From assembly GCA_963921825.1 (NCBI GenBank), contig OY997588.1, positions 52,708,803 through 52,772,802 of the forward strand: a stretch of 64,000 nucleotides of DNA, given 5' to 3'. Below the pieces are notes generated by a model. That model had not been told where the DNA came from, searched no databases, and was given only the letters and a program-made list of their open reading frames with translations. Both the position numbers and the translations under genes were made by a program. Position 1 is the first letter of the stretch. Every line of letters begins with the position of its first letter. Shown one piece after another: positions 23,262-34,932 of the stretch. Origin of the DNA: Erodium maritimum. Its lineage: Eukaryota; Streptophyta; Magnoliopsida; Geraniales; Geraniaceae.

Positions 23262-23560
23262 AAAGCATTTAGTTGGGACAGCTTGTAAACACAATAACCA
23301 AACAAATACAGCTATTTTTGGAGGTGATTTTGGTTCCCATAATAAAGCTGGCCAAATTAAATCTTCCTCAGAACTTTCATCTAGATACTGATACATTTTT
23401 TGTACTAAAACCCCTTGTGATCAGTTATCCAAGTTACCTTATCAGCCTCTTAGTTTAATAGTGGCAGAGCATTGATTTTCTCACATAATACTTCAAACAT
23501 GTCTTCTTCCCATCCCCTCAGTTCCCTTGTGAACTCTAAGACCCAATCTCCATCAACCCA
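23262..23560 (-). pseudogene. LINE ORF2 segment (zf-RVT region)
   Basis: On the minus strand this 0.3-kb piece encodes the middle of the post-RT region. It has a GDWVLEFTRELRGWEEDMF-like start and a SPPKIAVFVWLLCLQAVPTK word, as in plant L1-type LINEs. It is bounded by the TSD of gypsy A on one side and of solo LTR C on the other, so it is the spacer between two independent insertions. It contains stops. Confidence 0.8.
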
Positions 23561-23799
23561 TGTCACGCCCCGAATTCGGTAAAACCGAATCCGGAACGCG
23601 AACGGTGAAACAGTAAAACGATTTTTAAACTTTTAATAAACCTTTTTAAAATTGCCACTTACGTTAATCAAAACAATATTTTACAGTGGAAAATACGTTC
23701 AAAACAATGAACAACACGAGCTACAAGGTACGTCACTAACTACCCAAAGACCCGGACTTCCACTCCCAACTCTTCAAGCTTCGAGGGTTCTCCTAGTCC

Positions 23800-24232
23800 G
23801 CCTCACGACCAGTACCTGCAGGAAAAGCAGCAGGGGGTGAGCACTTCGCTCACCGCCACGGATACCGGATTGACCACGGCATACCAACAAAAATGCCGGG
23901 AACACCAGCAACAACAACAACCCCGGGGACTACTACCCCCAAAACACAAATAAGACTAACGGTCACGCAATACAACTGTCAAAAACTTCCCAACCATCTC
24001 AAAGCCCGGACACGTAAAATAAACCCCAAATCAGAGACCGAACAACCATTCCATAAGTCACACCAACAAGGTAAAGCACAACCCGCACACGATCCTATGT
24101 GCATTTACTTGTAACTTTCCGCAACCAAACCAGTATTCGCTATTGGTCCCTACCTCAAAGGCATGCGGGAAAAGTAGTAAAGGGGAGGAGCGTTCCGCTC
24201 ACCTCCACGGATACCCGTTCGATTATGGCATA
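23800..24232 (-). promoter_or_regulatory. Two tandem copies of the hairpin/acceptor block in LTR C
   Basis: On the minus strand, block 1 has ATGCCGTGGTCA, TATCCGTGG, the stem GTGAGC...GCTCAC (23837-23853) and TTTTCCTGCAGGTACTGG. Block 2 (about 24140-24232) has ATGCCATAATCG, TATCCGTGG and a GAGCG...CGCTC stem (24188-24200), but its acceptor region has decayed. Families A and B carry the block once. Confidence 0.6.
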
Positions 24233-24302
24233 CTAGTAAAGCATCAACAACTTACCAATCTAATCAGGCAAACAACTACCTCAAAACCTGATACCAAACC
24301 GT

Positions 24303-25440
24303 CACAACTCCTCACGATATCAGTAGCTCAAATACTCGCTCACGTAAGGGAAACCTCGAATGAGGATAATACTCTCAACTAAGCAAACCCTATTGCTCAC
24401 CATATCACCACCCCAATTACCCGATCACGTAGGGGAAACCTCAAAACGGGGATCACGTTCTCAACTAAGCAAACACTATTGCTCACCATATCAACACCCC
24501 AATTACCCGATCACGTAGGGGAAACCTCAAAACGGGGATCACATTCTCTAGGGCTGAGCAAAAATCCGCCCATCACCGTAAACCGACCATCTCCGGCCGT
24601 CCCCGTCACCGAAAAATCCGAAACCGACCTAACCACGGGCGGGTATGGGTTGGAAATAGATGAACCGGCCTGGTCAACAGGTTTGACCGGTTTTCACACC
24701 AAAAAACCGGTCCTAACCGAACCGACCGGTACGATGTTTTATATGATTATGAGGTATTAGTTGTAGGAATTGTTGTGTTTTGTTTGAATGTTTGTAGTAT
24801 TTAAACTAAAATCAATTTTATAATAGGCAGGAATTAAGTTGAATTGTGTGAAATTAAGTTTGAATTGTAGGAATTAAGTTGAATGTTTGAACGTTCATTT
24901 CAATAGGCCCAATAAGAAGTCCATTAGGCCTGGGTTGGTTGGTTATAACCGTCCTCGGCCGGTAGTGAGGACGGGCAGTTATCGGCCTTCCCTTTAGCGA
25001 CCGGTGATGGGTATGGGTACGGGTTTTATGTAACCGGGAAAACGGTTTGGGTAACGGGTTTGGGATTTTGGGCGGGTATCGGCCGATGCTCACCCCTAAC
25101 GTTCTCAACTAAGCAAACACTATTGCTCACCATATCAACACCCCAATTACCCGATCACGTAGGGGAAACCTCAAAATGGGGATCACGTTCTCAACTAAGC
25201 AAACACTATTGCTCACCATATCAACGCCCCAATTACTCGATCACATAAGGGAAACCTCAAAAGGGGGATCACGTTCTCAACTAAGCAAACACTATTGCTC
25301 ACAATATCAATACCCCAACTACCCGATCACATAGGGGAAACCTCAAACAACCCACTCATGTGAGGGAAACCTCAAACCACCCGTTCACGTGAGGGAAACC
25401 TCGAACAACCCGCTCGCGTAATGTAGACCCGATCCAGCAG
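24303..25440. repeat. About 85-bp tandem array in LTR C, interrupted by a MITE
   Basis: Units share CTCAACTAAGCAAACACTAT, CACCCCAATTACCCGATCAC and GGGGAAACCTCAAA. About three units precede the hAT MITE and about three to four follow it, decaying into shorter GTGAGGGAAACCTC repeats at 25350-25420. Confidence 0.8.
24549..25098. mobile_element. hAT-type MITE with 8-bp TSD
   Basis: The 550-bp element starts TAGGGCTGAGCA and ends TGCTCACCCCTA as imperfect terminal inverted repeats. It is flanked by 8-bp duplications, ACATTCTC (24541-24548) and ACGTTCTC (25099-25106), with one mismatch. Eight-base duplications and short TAGGG-type TIRs fit the hAT superfamily. It interrupts the 85-bp array of LTR C. 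The GC-rich subterminal parts contain many GGCGGGTA/CCGGTT words, and no transposase is present. Confidence 0.85.
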
Positions 25441-25499
25441 TCACGACCTCAATAACACACGCAATAATAATCAAAATCATGCAGGGTCACACAAAACCA

Positions 25500-25650
25500 A
25501 CCGATCACACAACACCCAAGATCACAAAGGATCGCACACCAGGTCAAGATCACAAAGGATCGCACACCAGCCAAGATCACAAAGGATCGCACACCAGCCA
25601 AGATCACAAAGGATCGCACACCAGCCAAGATCACAAAGGATCGCAAACCA
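25500..25650. repeat. 27-bp tandem array in LTR C
   Basis: Five near-identical units share CAAGATCACAAAGGATCGCA. There are no unique spacers between units, so this is not a CRISPR array. Confidence 0.9.
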
Positions 25651-25660
25651 CAACCACAAG

Positions 25661-26020
25661 CCTCAGCACTTTACCGATCACGCGCCGGAAGGTACGACGC
25701 ACTTGACGGGAACCACAGCCCTCAACACTTTACCAACCGCGCATCGGAGGGTACGACACACCCCTTGGGCATAATTCCAGCCTCAACACTTTACCAATCA
25801 CGCGCCGGAAGGTACGATGCACCTGACGGGAATCACAGCCCTCAACACTTTACCGACCGCGCATTGGAAGGTACGACACACGTCTCGGGCACAACTCAAG
25901 CCTCAACACTTTACCAATCACGCGCCGAAAGGTACGACGCACCTGACGGGAACCACAGCCCTCAGCACTTTACCGACCGCGCATTGGAAGGTACGACACA
26001 CCTCTCGGGCACAGCTCAAA
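25661..26020. repeat. Two-subunit (about 120-bp) higher-order tandem array
   Basis: Two related subunits of about 59 and 61 bases alternate. Both start CCTCAACACTTTACC and share GGAAGGTACGA. One continues with CAATCACGCGCC and ACCTGACGGGAA, the other with GACCGCGCATTG and CTCTCGGGCAC. About three pairs are present. The overlapping open frames (25765-26196) come from the repeat. Confidence 0.85.
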
Positions 26021-26467
26021 CAGGTATCACCAGGACAATCACAGTCAACCAAATAACACACAATACTCCGCAAATAGAAAAACTGACAACACGACTAACT
26101 ACCACTCAGCAAGTCAGTCAACAACCATACAGGTTCAACACCCCACATGCACTCATGGCCATACCGTGGCACCCCTTATCGATGGCAAATCGATAGGCGG
26201 GCCAACCTCCACGCCAATCACACAAATCACACGAATACTCAACAACCAGCGAAAATAACATAATGACTAGCTATCACTCAGCAAGTCAGTCAACGACCAT
26301 ACAGGTTTAACGCCCCACAGGCACTCATGGCCACACACAACCACAATCAGTTCATTAACCCTACGACACCATCAAGTGCCACATGCATTTCTATTGTTCG
26401 ACATGTTCACTCAACCTACGACACTACCAAGCGTCACATGCAATTCTATTATTCGATAGGTTCACTC

Positions 26468-28155
26468 TGTTGGGTCTCGAGGTAAGGTTGGAGATGAACC
26501 AACTCGCAGCGGAAAATCAATGAAAACCAAGAGACAATTAGAACCATGAAACAACTAACAAAGAATGGATTAACAAGAGAAAAATTCAGCACTAGTTCTT
26601 ACCAAAACAAGAACACCGGTTAACGAATGATTGGCTTGAGTCTCCAAGACGCCTACGTATCCACATGGGAATCAAAGCCACGTAGTTCTTCTCTTTGAGG
26701 ACTCAAGAACACAAAAATGGAGGAGGAAACTAGCCAAACCCGAAATGGCCATGGAAGAGGGAGAGAAAATGTGTTTCCTATTCTTGTCTTGTGTTTGTTA
26801 TGTTGAAAAAAGATGACTTAAACATAACAAAACCCATACTTGTCCAACTAAAGGCATGGGACAAGTATGGTGTCAAGTAAGGTGTAAATAGGACAAAGTA
26901 TGGCAAGACAAGATTGGGTTAGGTGGTGAATCACCAACACCTTAATCCTTGTCTTGCTTACTTAGTACTAATTAATCAAGACTTGATTAATTAGTTCCAT
27001 GGGCCTTGGTTGCATGGGCCTTTCATGGGCCTTTTGGAACATGGCCCGTGGTCATTTCCAACGAGGTCCCGTGATTCGCTCATCGCCTCCATGCCTTCCA
27101 TACCGGAAATGTCCAACATTATCCGACGCGATCAATCCCAAGACTCCAAGCCTTATCTCGATCCGTAAAGTCCTATTCACTTACGGGCACATGACCCAAA
27201 ACCCAGTTTTGGTCATGTCCCGAGACAACTCCCTTTTGGCCATTCTCCATAAATGTGTCAATGAGTTTCATCCTCCGGTGTGACCCTTAGGTTTATGCAT
27301 GTCAATAGATCAACGTAAAATCCCATTTTACTTGATCCTATTTAAGTGGCAACTAACGAGACTTTAGTATTGCCTGACACTACATAACGAATCGACCCTG
27401 TCGATTCTAACCTTTCCGTCGTCCCTGTCATTATCCTTTTATCTCCGATATCCTGATTGAGATAAGGCATAGAGCCGTCATCCTTATTATTCTCAATCAC
27501 CGTTCCTTGATATGTGAGATGACTGAAGATATGATACCCAGTATCATGTGCATGGCCATGCTATTCTTCCAGTCACTCTCGATCAAGCGGCCGAGAACCG
27601 ATATCTTTCCCATACCTCAGTATGAGGGATAAATCCCTTAGCCGCCTTTCGTGTCACTCATGTAGCCCGTCCCCAAGCCAATCCTGGCCGTTATGGAAGC
27701 CCTGTTACGGACAACGTTAGGCTCAGGTCAAACTCAGTTGTTGACTACATAGCGATCACAAAGACTCCTTGGTCTAAGGATACATGACAAGCTACGACAC
27801 TGAATATGTTCATGACTTAATCTATGGCACATATTCAGGGCGGGTCGTCCAATATCATGTCCCACATGATATCTATGATCAGACTCCGAAATCCCATTCC
27901 AATGACTAACAGAACGTAAGCCATAAAGAGCCATCTTTCATACTAGTCGCTTCTAGTGAAGCTTTGTTGACTAGGGACCCATCGAGTGTGATCTATCTCG
28001 ATCTATGGTTCTATTCGCATGGTGGGCATAGATCAGAGCACACATCGATATATTACTCCAACACATAAGTAATATAAAGTCGCTTTAATTTTATTGCTAA
28101 CGATGATATATACATTTGGACATTTAGGATTGAACTACGGGCACTAAGACTAACA
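26468..28155 (-). repeat. 3' LTR of copia copy 1
   Basis: In plus coordinates it reads TGTTGGGTCTCGAGG...AAGACTAACA; on the minus strand it starts TGTTAGTCTTAG. It is immediately next to the polypurine tract (28156-28170, minus strand). Confidence 0.93.
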
Positions 28156-28306
28156 ATCTCCCACTTGCCCTAGTTCCAATCTAAACTCCTATATGTCCCC
28201 ATCGACTTTACATGTCTAACATGTTCAGGCAGTGACACTGCCTTAGTCAACGAGTTGGCTATGTTATCATCTGTTGCAATATCGGTTATCTTCACTTCAC
28301 CTCAGT

Positions 28307-28504
28307 TCAGTATTTATCTGATGAGGTGGATACGCCGCAGTACATGTTTGGATTTGTTATGCGATCTAGGCTTTTAGCTTGCGCAATGGCCCTTGTGTTG
28401 TCGCAAAATGGATTCACCGGACTGGATGGGTTTTTAATTACACCCAGCCCTGCCATGAATTTCCAAATCCACATAGCCTCCTTAGCTGCCTCTGCAGCAT
28501 CCAT
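28307..28504 (-). pseudogene. pol: RNase H remnant of copia copy 1
   Basis: The minus-strand frame has AAKEAMWIWKF, PFCDNTRAIAQAKS and a degraded HVLRR-type end, as in the C-terminal RNase H of copia Pol. The upstream part of the domain is interrupted by stops, and the frame shifts near the end relative to copy 2, which keeps more of the final residues. Confidence 0.75.
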
Positions 28505-28742
28505 GTACTTGGCCTCTGTCGTAGATTCGGCAATGGTATCTTGCTTTACGCTTTCCCAGCTAAAGCTCTGCCATTCAGCGTAAACACATATCCTGATTGA
28601 CTTCTAAAGTCATCTGGATTTGTCTTGGAAAACTAGCGTCTACTCATCCTTCGACGACTAGTTCAGCATCATCTTTCCCCCGGGTTAGAATGATGTCTAC
28701 TGGTACAACATAAGGCTTACGAGACGTCTGGTCTCATACATG

Positions 28743-29760
28743 TCATGGCATATATGATCGATCCTGCCCCCAGGCGCATAGGATTCTCATCATCCTTTTC
28801 AGCTCATCAGGTGTCTTAGGACACTGAGTCTTGCTGAGATGAATGCCATGACTAGTGGGTAAGAGTCCTTTCTTTGAATCGAGCATTAAGAACCTACTCA
28901 ATGCCTTGTTCACATAGGTTCCCTGACTTAAATCCAAGACCCTCTTGGTGCGATCTCTACATATCTTAATCCTTAAGATATGAGAAGCATCGCCTAAGTC
29001 CTTTATTGAAGAACACTTCCTCAACCAAGCTTTAGTCTCGTGCAAGGTTGGGATGTCGTTTTCAATGAGAACCAGAAAGGTAATATTGCTCCCACTAGCC
29101 TTCTTATAAACGCAAGATTCATCCTCGTTCTTGATTAAGCCAAATCCAATTACAGCTTCATCAAAACGAAGGATCCAACTCCGAGAAGTTCGTTTCAATC
29201 CATAAATGGATTTCAACAACTTATAAATCTTTCCTTTATTCTTCGGATCGTCAAAACCTTTGGGCCGAGACATACAAACGTACTCAGTCAAATTTCCATT
29301 TAGGAAAGCGGTTTTGACATCCACTTGCCATATCTCGTAATTATGATACGCAGTTATGTCAAGAAGAATTTGGATCGATTTTGACCATAGCCACTAAGGA
29401 GAAGGTTTCCTCATAGTCAATCCATTGGATCTGCCTATAACCTTTCGCCACCAGTTGAGCTTTGTAGGTCAGAGGGTTGCCGTCCATGTCAAACTTCACC
29501 TTGAAGATCCATTTGCATCCTATGGTCCTCACACCATTGATGGGATCAACCGGTTCCCAGACTCGGTTGTCCGACATGGATTGCATTTCCTCCCTCATGG
29601 CTCCCAGCCATAACTCGGAGTTGGGCCCATCCACGACTTCCTGAAAGGTGGCTGGATCATCGTGATCCACCATGACTTCATTGTCACCTCCGGATACCAT
29701 ATCTTGGAGGTGGAAGATTGATCCTTTCAAATCGCCTTGGACCTTCCGGAATTGTAACAA
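28743..29760 (-). pseudogene. pol: Reverse transcriptase of copia copy 1, catalytic box missing
   Basis: Two minus-strand frames cover the RT. The first (29760-29359) has ELWLGAMREEMQSM, GCKWIFKVK and YKAQLVAKGYRQ. The second (29324-28743) has MDVKTAFLNGNL, IYGLKRTSRSW and the thumb-region words. A one-base frameshift near 29392 separates them. Where the YVDD box should follow ITFLVL, the frame reads directly into IENDIPTL: the aspartate pair and its neighbours are missing in frame, so the enzyme cannot be active. Copy 2 has the same frameshift and the same gap. Confidence 0.9.
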
Positions 29761-29818
29761 GAATTGGTTCTTACTCTACGACAATCTCTGGCTCCTTTCT
29801 ACTGGGTTGCCAATTGGT

Positions 29819-31055
29819 TTAGACAGATCTGTACCATCCTGAATTTCTTCGAGATGCACAGTCCTCCCAATGACGTCTTTGGAAACAAAACTTCTTTTCC
29901 ATAAAGACCCCACCCCAAGCGACGAACACCATGTTCTCACTGGGATTGTAGAAATAGTATCCCCTTGTTGCTTTGGGATACCACACGAAGGTGCATATCT
30001 CAGATCTTGGTTCGAGCTTAGTCGAAACCAAATGTTTCACATAAGCCTCGCAACCACAAATCTTTAGGAAGGACAAAGCGGGCATCATCCCGTACCATTT
30101 TTAAAATGGTGTCCATTCCACACCATTCGTCGAAGCCCGATTCACTATGAATGCGGTCGTCTCTAGAGCAAAACCCCTAAAAGAGATTGGGAGATCAGTC
30201 CAACTAATCATGGAACAGACCATTGTCTAACAATGTCCGATTTCTCCGTTTGGCTACACCTTTCAACTACAGTGACCTAGGAGGAGTCCATTCCAAAAGG
30301 ATCCCATTCTCTTTTAGATGATCTAATAACTCTGTGGTCAAGTATTTTCCACCTCGATCCAATCGAAGTGCCTTAATACCTTTGTCGAGCTGGTTTTCTA
30401 CTATAGTCTTAAACTCTTTGAATTTATCAAAAGTTTCAGACTTATGTCTCACCGAATAGACATAACCATATTTACTGTAATCATCAGTAAATGTGATAAA
30501 GTAGCTAAAACCCCTCCTGGCAAGTTAACTTATTGGTCTACACACATTCGAGTGTATCAGCCCAAATAATTCACCCGCCCTTTCATCGCGATCGATAAAG
30601 GGCACTTTAGTCATTTTTCCCATCAAACAAACCTTGCACCTATCGATCGAATGGAATTCGAATGAACCTGAAAGCCCGCACTTCTGAAGTGCTGATAGGC
30701 GCTTCTTGTTTATGCGACCCAAATGACAGTACCATAACAGAGTTAGGTTTAAATCGTTGGATTTAGACCTCTTGGTATTAACGGAATATATAGAACTTGA
30801 GGCATTGTTACCCATATCTAATATGTACAATCCTCCAACCATGTCAGTACTGGTATAAAACATATCATTGCATAGAACATTGAAAACTCCATTTCCAATA
30901 TTAACATTATATCCTTCCTTGTCAAACACGGATACAGATATAATATTCCTACTAAAAGTAGGTATGCAATATACATTATACAATACTAAGACAAGGCCTC
31001 TTGGCAAAGCAAGACTCATGGATCCTACTGTAGTTGCCACAACTCTGAGGTCCAT
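29819..31055 (-). pseudogene. pol: Integrase of copia copy 1, catalytic residues changed
   Basis: Frame 31055-30525 carries the GAG-pre-integrase module (YILDMGNN, LLWYCHLGRINKKRL, CKVCLMGKM). The core begins at GLIHSNVCRP, where the first catalytic Asp is Asn. A stop private to this copy follows at 30534-30536. The core resumes in 30452-30267 (LRLDRGGKY holds the second Asp). A degraded segment near 30246 reads GVAKRRNRTL, with Lys at the third catalytic position where Glu is expected. A C-terminal frame lies at 30088-29819. Thus two of the three DDE residues are lost, as in copy 2. Confidence 0.85.
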
Positions 31056-31194
31056 TTCGTGCTTTCCAAATCTCTCCTACTTTCAGCCACCATATATTAG
31101 TGCATGTGTGAGATTCAGTCATGGTATCTAATACCCATGAATCTTTGGAAGTAGAGAGATGTAGCTCTATAGAGTTAATACCGATTGAAGGCAC
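30976..31194 (-). pseudogene. pol: Protease remnant of copia copy 1
   Basis: The minus-strand frame has DSWVLDTMTESH. Copia proteases carry Asp-Thr/Ser-Gly at this position, and here the Gly is Met, so activity is unlikely. The frame runs into the integrase region in another register. In copy 2 the Trp of the same motif is additionally a stop. Confidence 0.7.
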
Positions 31195-31299
31195 GGTCCC
31201 ACCGCCCTTCCTTAGATCATCCAGGTTTCCTGATGAAGGCGCAGTCTTACTGCCCTTCTTCAGATCATCCAGGCTATTTGATGAAGGCGTAGTCCCACT

Positions 31300-31684
31300 G
31301 CCCTTCTTCAGATCAGCCGTGAACTTCCTGTAATCCCGGTTCCAATGACCAGGCTGTTGGCAGTAGAAGCAGACATTCTCAGGTGTCTCATCTTTCCTGC
31401 CAAGTGCGCATGGGCCCAGCCCATGCCACTTCCAATTCCCTTGTTGACCATCAGAATATCCTTGGATCCCAGATCCCTGAGATATTCTTCTCAGCAGTTA
31501 ATGACACTTCATGTAACTCTGATGTGGTCTTAGAGACAGCCTTGTCAAGGACATATTCTTTGCGTTCAGACTTGAGGACTATCCTCAAAATTCTGTACCA
31601 GTCCAAATAGTTTGTCCCATTTAGCTTGACCCTGTCAAGAATGGTTTTTAATGACAAACTATTAATGTTCGCTGAATTTGCCAT
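31300..31684 (-). pseudogene. gag: gag remnant of copia copy 1
   Basis: ATG at 31684 opens a 77-codon frame with NGTNYLDWYRILRIVLKSERK, the usual N-terminus of copia gag. After frame breaks, a zinc-knuckle remnant is readable at about 31380-31340 as CFYCQQPGHWNRDY, with Tyr in place of the last Cys. Most of the capsid part between them is deleted. A short GATGAAGGC...CTTCTTCAGATC repeat of about 48 bases (three copies, about 31180-31315) lies downstream of the knuckle. Confidence 0.8.
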
Positions 31685-33230
31685 TTGATCTACAACAGAT
31701 AAAATTCAATCAGTAAACTGAATAAATTTTATGAAGATCAAGCTTAAACACCAACAATCAATTCTAAACCTTTAGAATCTGAAACCAAGATCCTTGATTC
31801 ACTCGATTAAGCTGAACTAATGCTCACCACTTAATCGAGCTATGTAGGTAAGAATCCATCCAATCACATCCAATGTGACTCCTGGCTAGGGTATGTACTT
31901 ATGTACACGACTTACCCTATCTGTTACCCTAGCTCAACCTCAGGCTAAGAATCGTAGTCGGGTCCACCAATTTTCAACTATGGCTCGTCACTATGTAGGT
32001 GCTCCGCTAATGCGCACGACACCCACATATGTCGTCCAAACCTACTACCCCGCTTTCCCATGGATGCTCCGCTAATGCGCACGACACCCATAGGACGGGG
32101 AGGTAGTAAGGTGTTGATGATTGGGAGGTATCGGACATGACCCGCTTTTACTTGTCCAGTTGTGTTCAAAACTTTGGCACATCCTAGATGCGATGAGCAC
32201 ATCAACTACATTCCAAATGCAATGATGCCTCAAATTACATCCAATGTAATTCTTCCTTTGAACCCGTCAACTACATCCAATGCAATGACGGTTCTAAGGG
32301 TTCACACACAAGGATTAAAATTCCAATTTTATCTTTGCATGTGAGGTGATATGCTCGGTAAATAAAGTTAGGCATGCAATTCTAAAGCACATAGAATTAA
32401 TCATGCATAAACTAAACCAAGCATAAAGCGATAAATATGCACATAATAGCCCCCTAAACTAACTCCCACTAGCTTCTTGAGCTCCATCGACTCCAAGCCG
32501 ATGCCAACACCCGAAAAGCCACCAAATGACCTTTTCGCCCTTTCTTCATCTTGAGTAAAATATTACAATTTAATACACGACTCACAGGTCGGGAATAAAT
32601 AAATATTACAAACAAGTGGTTCGACGACCACACATTGAAAGAATAATTACACGTTACCTCTAACGGCTCGCAGGCCGTGAAAAGCGATAAATAATTAAAT
32701 TGAGCTCGGGGCTATTATGTGCACCATGCCAACATCACATCACACATCGTGTTATCAAACAAGAATGTTATCAAACATCATGTGATTTTCCGGTTTTAAT
32801 TAATAGCCAAGTTTCGAAAATTTTTGATGCTCGGTTTATCGAAACCTTTCAAAAATGAAACTTTTGAACATTTGATCTTCGAGTTCGTCATGACGGTTCC
32901 AAACTCGTCATAACTAACAAAACGGTTTAGCCATGGCATATCAACCATCCAATGGTCATGCTTGGCCTAGCTCCGTCCAACGGAGCCCCGTTCGGTCCCG
33001 GTTTCGGCTCCCCGAGAGTCCCGCTCCCGAGACCCGAAAAATCAAACTTTTTTTTTTCAAAATTTCCAGATTTGAAATAATTTTCAAAAATTCATTTTAC
33101 ATGCATTAAATCCATAAACAATAATTTAAAACATGTTATCAAACAATTTAGCAAAACAACATGCCAAAAACGAAACTTTCAAGCAAAACCGAAACTTTGA
33201 ACACCGTCTTGTGAATCCCGAAGGTAGCAC
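31685..33230 (-). other. Long leader of copia copy 1
   Basis: About 1.5 kb of non-coding sequence separates the primer site from gag. It includes local repeats (GCTCCGCTAATGCGCACGAC twice at 32000-32085 and TACATCCAATG-type repeats at 32210-32285). No gene is visible. Confidence 0.7.
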
Positions 33231-33243
33231 GGCTCTGATACCA
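33231..33243 (-). other. Primer-binding site of copia copy 1
   Basis: On the minus strand it reads TGGTATCAGAGCC, one base inside the 5' LTR, matching initiator Met-tRNA. Confidence 0.95.
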
Positions 33244-33244
33244 C

Positions 33245-34932
33245 TGTTGGGTCTCGAGGTAAGGTTGGAGATGAACCAACTCGCAGCGGAAAATCAATGA
33301 AAACCAAGAGACAATTAGAACCATGAAACAACTAACAAAGAATGGATTAACAAGAGAAAAATTCAGCACTAGTTCTTACCAAAACAAGAACACCGGTTAA
33401 CGAATGATTGGCTTGAGTCTCCAAGACGCCTACGTATCCACATGGGAATCAAAGCCACGTAGTTCTTCTCTTTGAGGACTCAAGAACACAAAAATGGAGG
33501 AGGAAACTAGCCAAACCCGAAATGGCCATGGAAGAGGGAGAGAAAATGTGTTTCCTATTCTTGTCTTGTGTTTGTTATGTTGAAAAAAGATGACTTAAAC
33601 ATAACAAAACCCATACTTGTCCAACTAAAGGCATGGGACAAGTATGGTGTCAAGTAAGGTGTAAATAGGACAAAGTATGGCAAGACAAGATTGGGTTAGG
33701 TGGTGAATCACCAACACCTTAATCCTTGTCTTGCTTACTTAGTACTAATTAATCAAGACTTGATTAATTAGTTCCATGGGCCTTGGTTGCATGGGCCTTT
33801 CATGGGCCTCTTGGAACATGGCCCGTGGTCATTTCCAACGAGGTCCCGTGATTCGCTCATCGCCTCCATGCCTTCCATACCGGAAATGTCCAACATTATC
33901 CGACGCGATCAATCCCAAGACTCCAAGCCTTATCTCGATCCGTAAAGTCCTATTCACTTACGGGCACATGACCCAAAACCCAGTTTTGGTCATGTCCCGA
34001 GACAACTCCCTTTTGGCCATTCTCCATAAATGTGTCAATGAGTTTCATCCTCCGGTGTGACCCTTAGGTTTATGCATGTCAATAGATCAACGTAAAATCC
34101 CATTTTACTTGATCCTATTTAAGTGGCAACTAACGAGACTTTAGTATTGCCTGACACTACATAACGAATCGACCCTGTCGATTCTAACCTTTCCGTCGTC
34201 CCTGTCATTATCCTTTTATCTCCGATATCCTGATTGAGATAAGGCATAGAGCCGTCATCCTTATTATTCTCAATCACCGTTCCTTGATATGTGAGATGAC
34301 TGAAGATATGATACCCAGTATCATGTGCATGGCCATGCTATTCTTCCAGTCACTCTCGATCAAGCGGCCGAGAACCGATATCTTTCCCATACCTCAGTAT
34401 GAGGGATAAATCCCTTAGCCGCCTTTCGTGTCACTCATGTAGCCCGTCCCCAAGCCAATCCTGGCCGTTATGGAAGCCCTGTTACGGACAACGTTAGGCT
34501 CAGGTCAAACTCAGTTGTTGACTACATAGCGATCACAAAGACTCCTTGGTCTAAGGATACATGACAAGCTACGACACTGAATATGTTCATGACTTAATCT
34601 ATGGCACATATTCAGGGCGGGTCGTCCAATATCATGTCCCACATGATATCTATGATCAGACTCCGAAATCCCATTCCAATGACTAACAGAACGTAAGCCA
34701 TAAAGAGCCATCTTTCATACTAGTCGCTTCTAGTGAAGCTTTGTTGACTAGGGACCCATCGAGTGTGATCTATCTCGATCTATGGTTCTATTCGCATGGT
34801 GGGCATAGATCAGAGCACACATCGATATATTACTCCAACACATAAGTAATATAAAGTCGCTTTAATTTTATTGCTAACGATGATATATACATTTGGACAT
34901 TTAGGATTGAACTACGGGCACTAAGACTAACA
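33245..34932 (-). repeat. 5' LTR of copia copy 1
   Basis: This is 1688 bp, the same length and nearly the same sequence as the 3' LTR, and it ends at the CACTC duplication. Short open frames inside (33776-34060, 34511-34711) recur in every LTR copy and carry no domain. Confidence 0.93.

Larger units (their letters stand above)
26468..34932 (-). mobile_element. Ty1/copia element, copy 1 (defective but recently inserted)
   Basis: The element has two LTRs of exactly 1688 bp and a perfect TSD, CACTC (26463-26467, 34933-34937), within solo LTR C. It is read on the minus strand: 5' LTR 34932-33245, Met-tRNA primer site, long leader, gag, protease, integrase, RT, RNase H, purine tract (GGGCAAGTGGGAGAT), 3' LTR 28155-26468. 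The order integrase before RT defines copia. Wording of the RT suggests an Angela/Tork-like lineage (inference). All enzymes carry disabling changes shared with copy 2. The LTRs appear almost identical; I noticed one substitution (near 27021 against 33798). Confidence 0.93.

Noticed and set aside
25500-25650. Regular short repeats resembling a CRISPR array
   Set aside because: The units are contiguous with no unique spacers, they sit in a plant LTR, and there are no cas-like genes.
26999-27283. 94-codon frame repeated at 33776, 39331 and 46106
   Set aside because: It is present once in each copia LTR at the same position; it is part of the LTR and has no domain.
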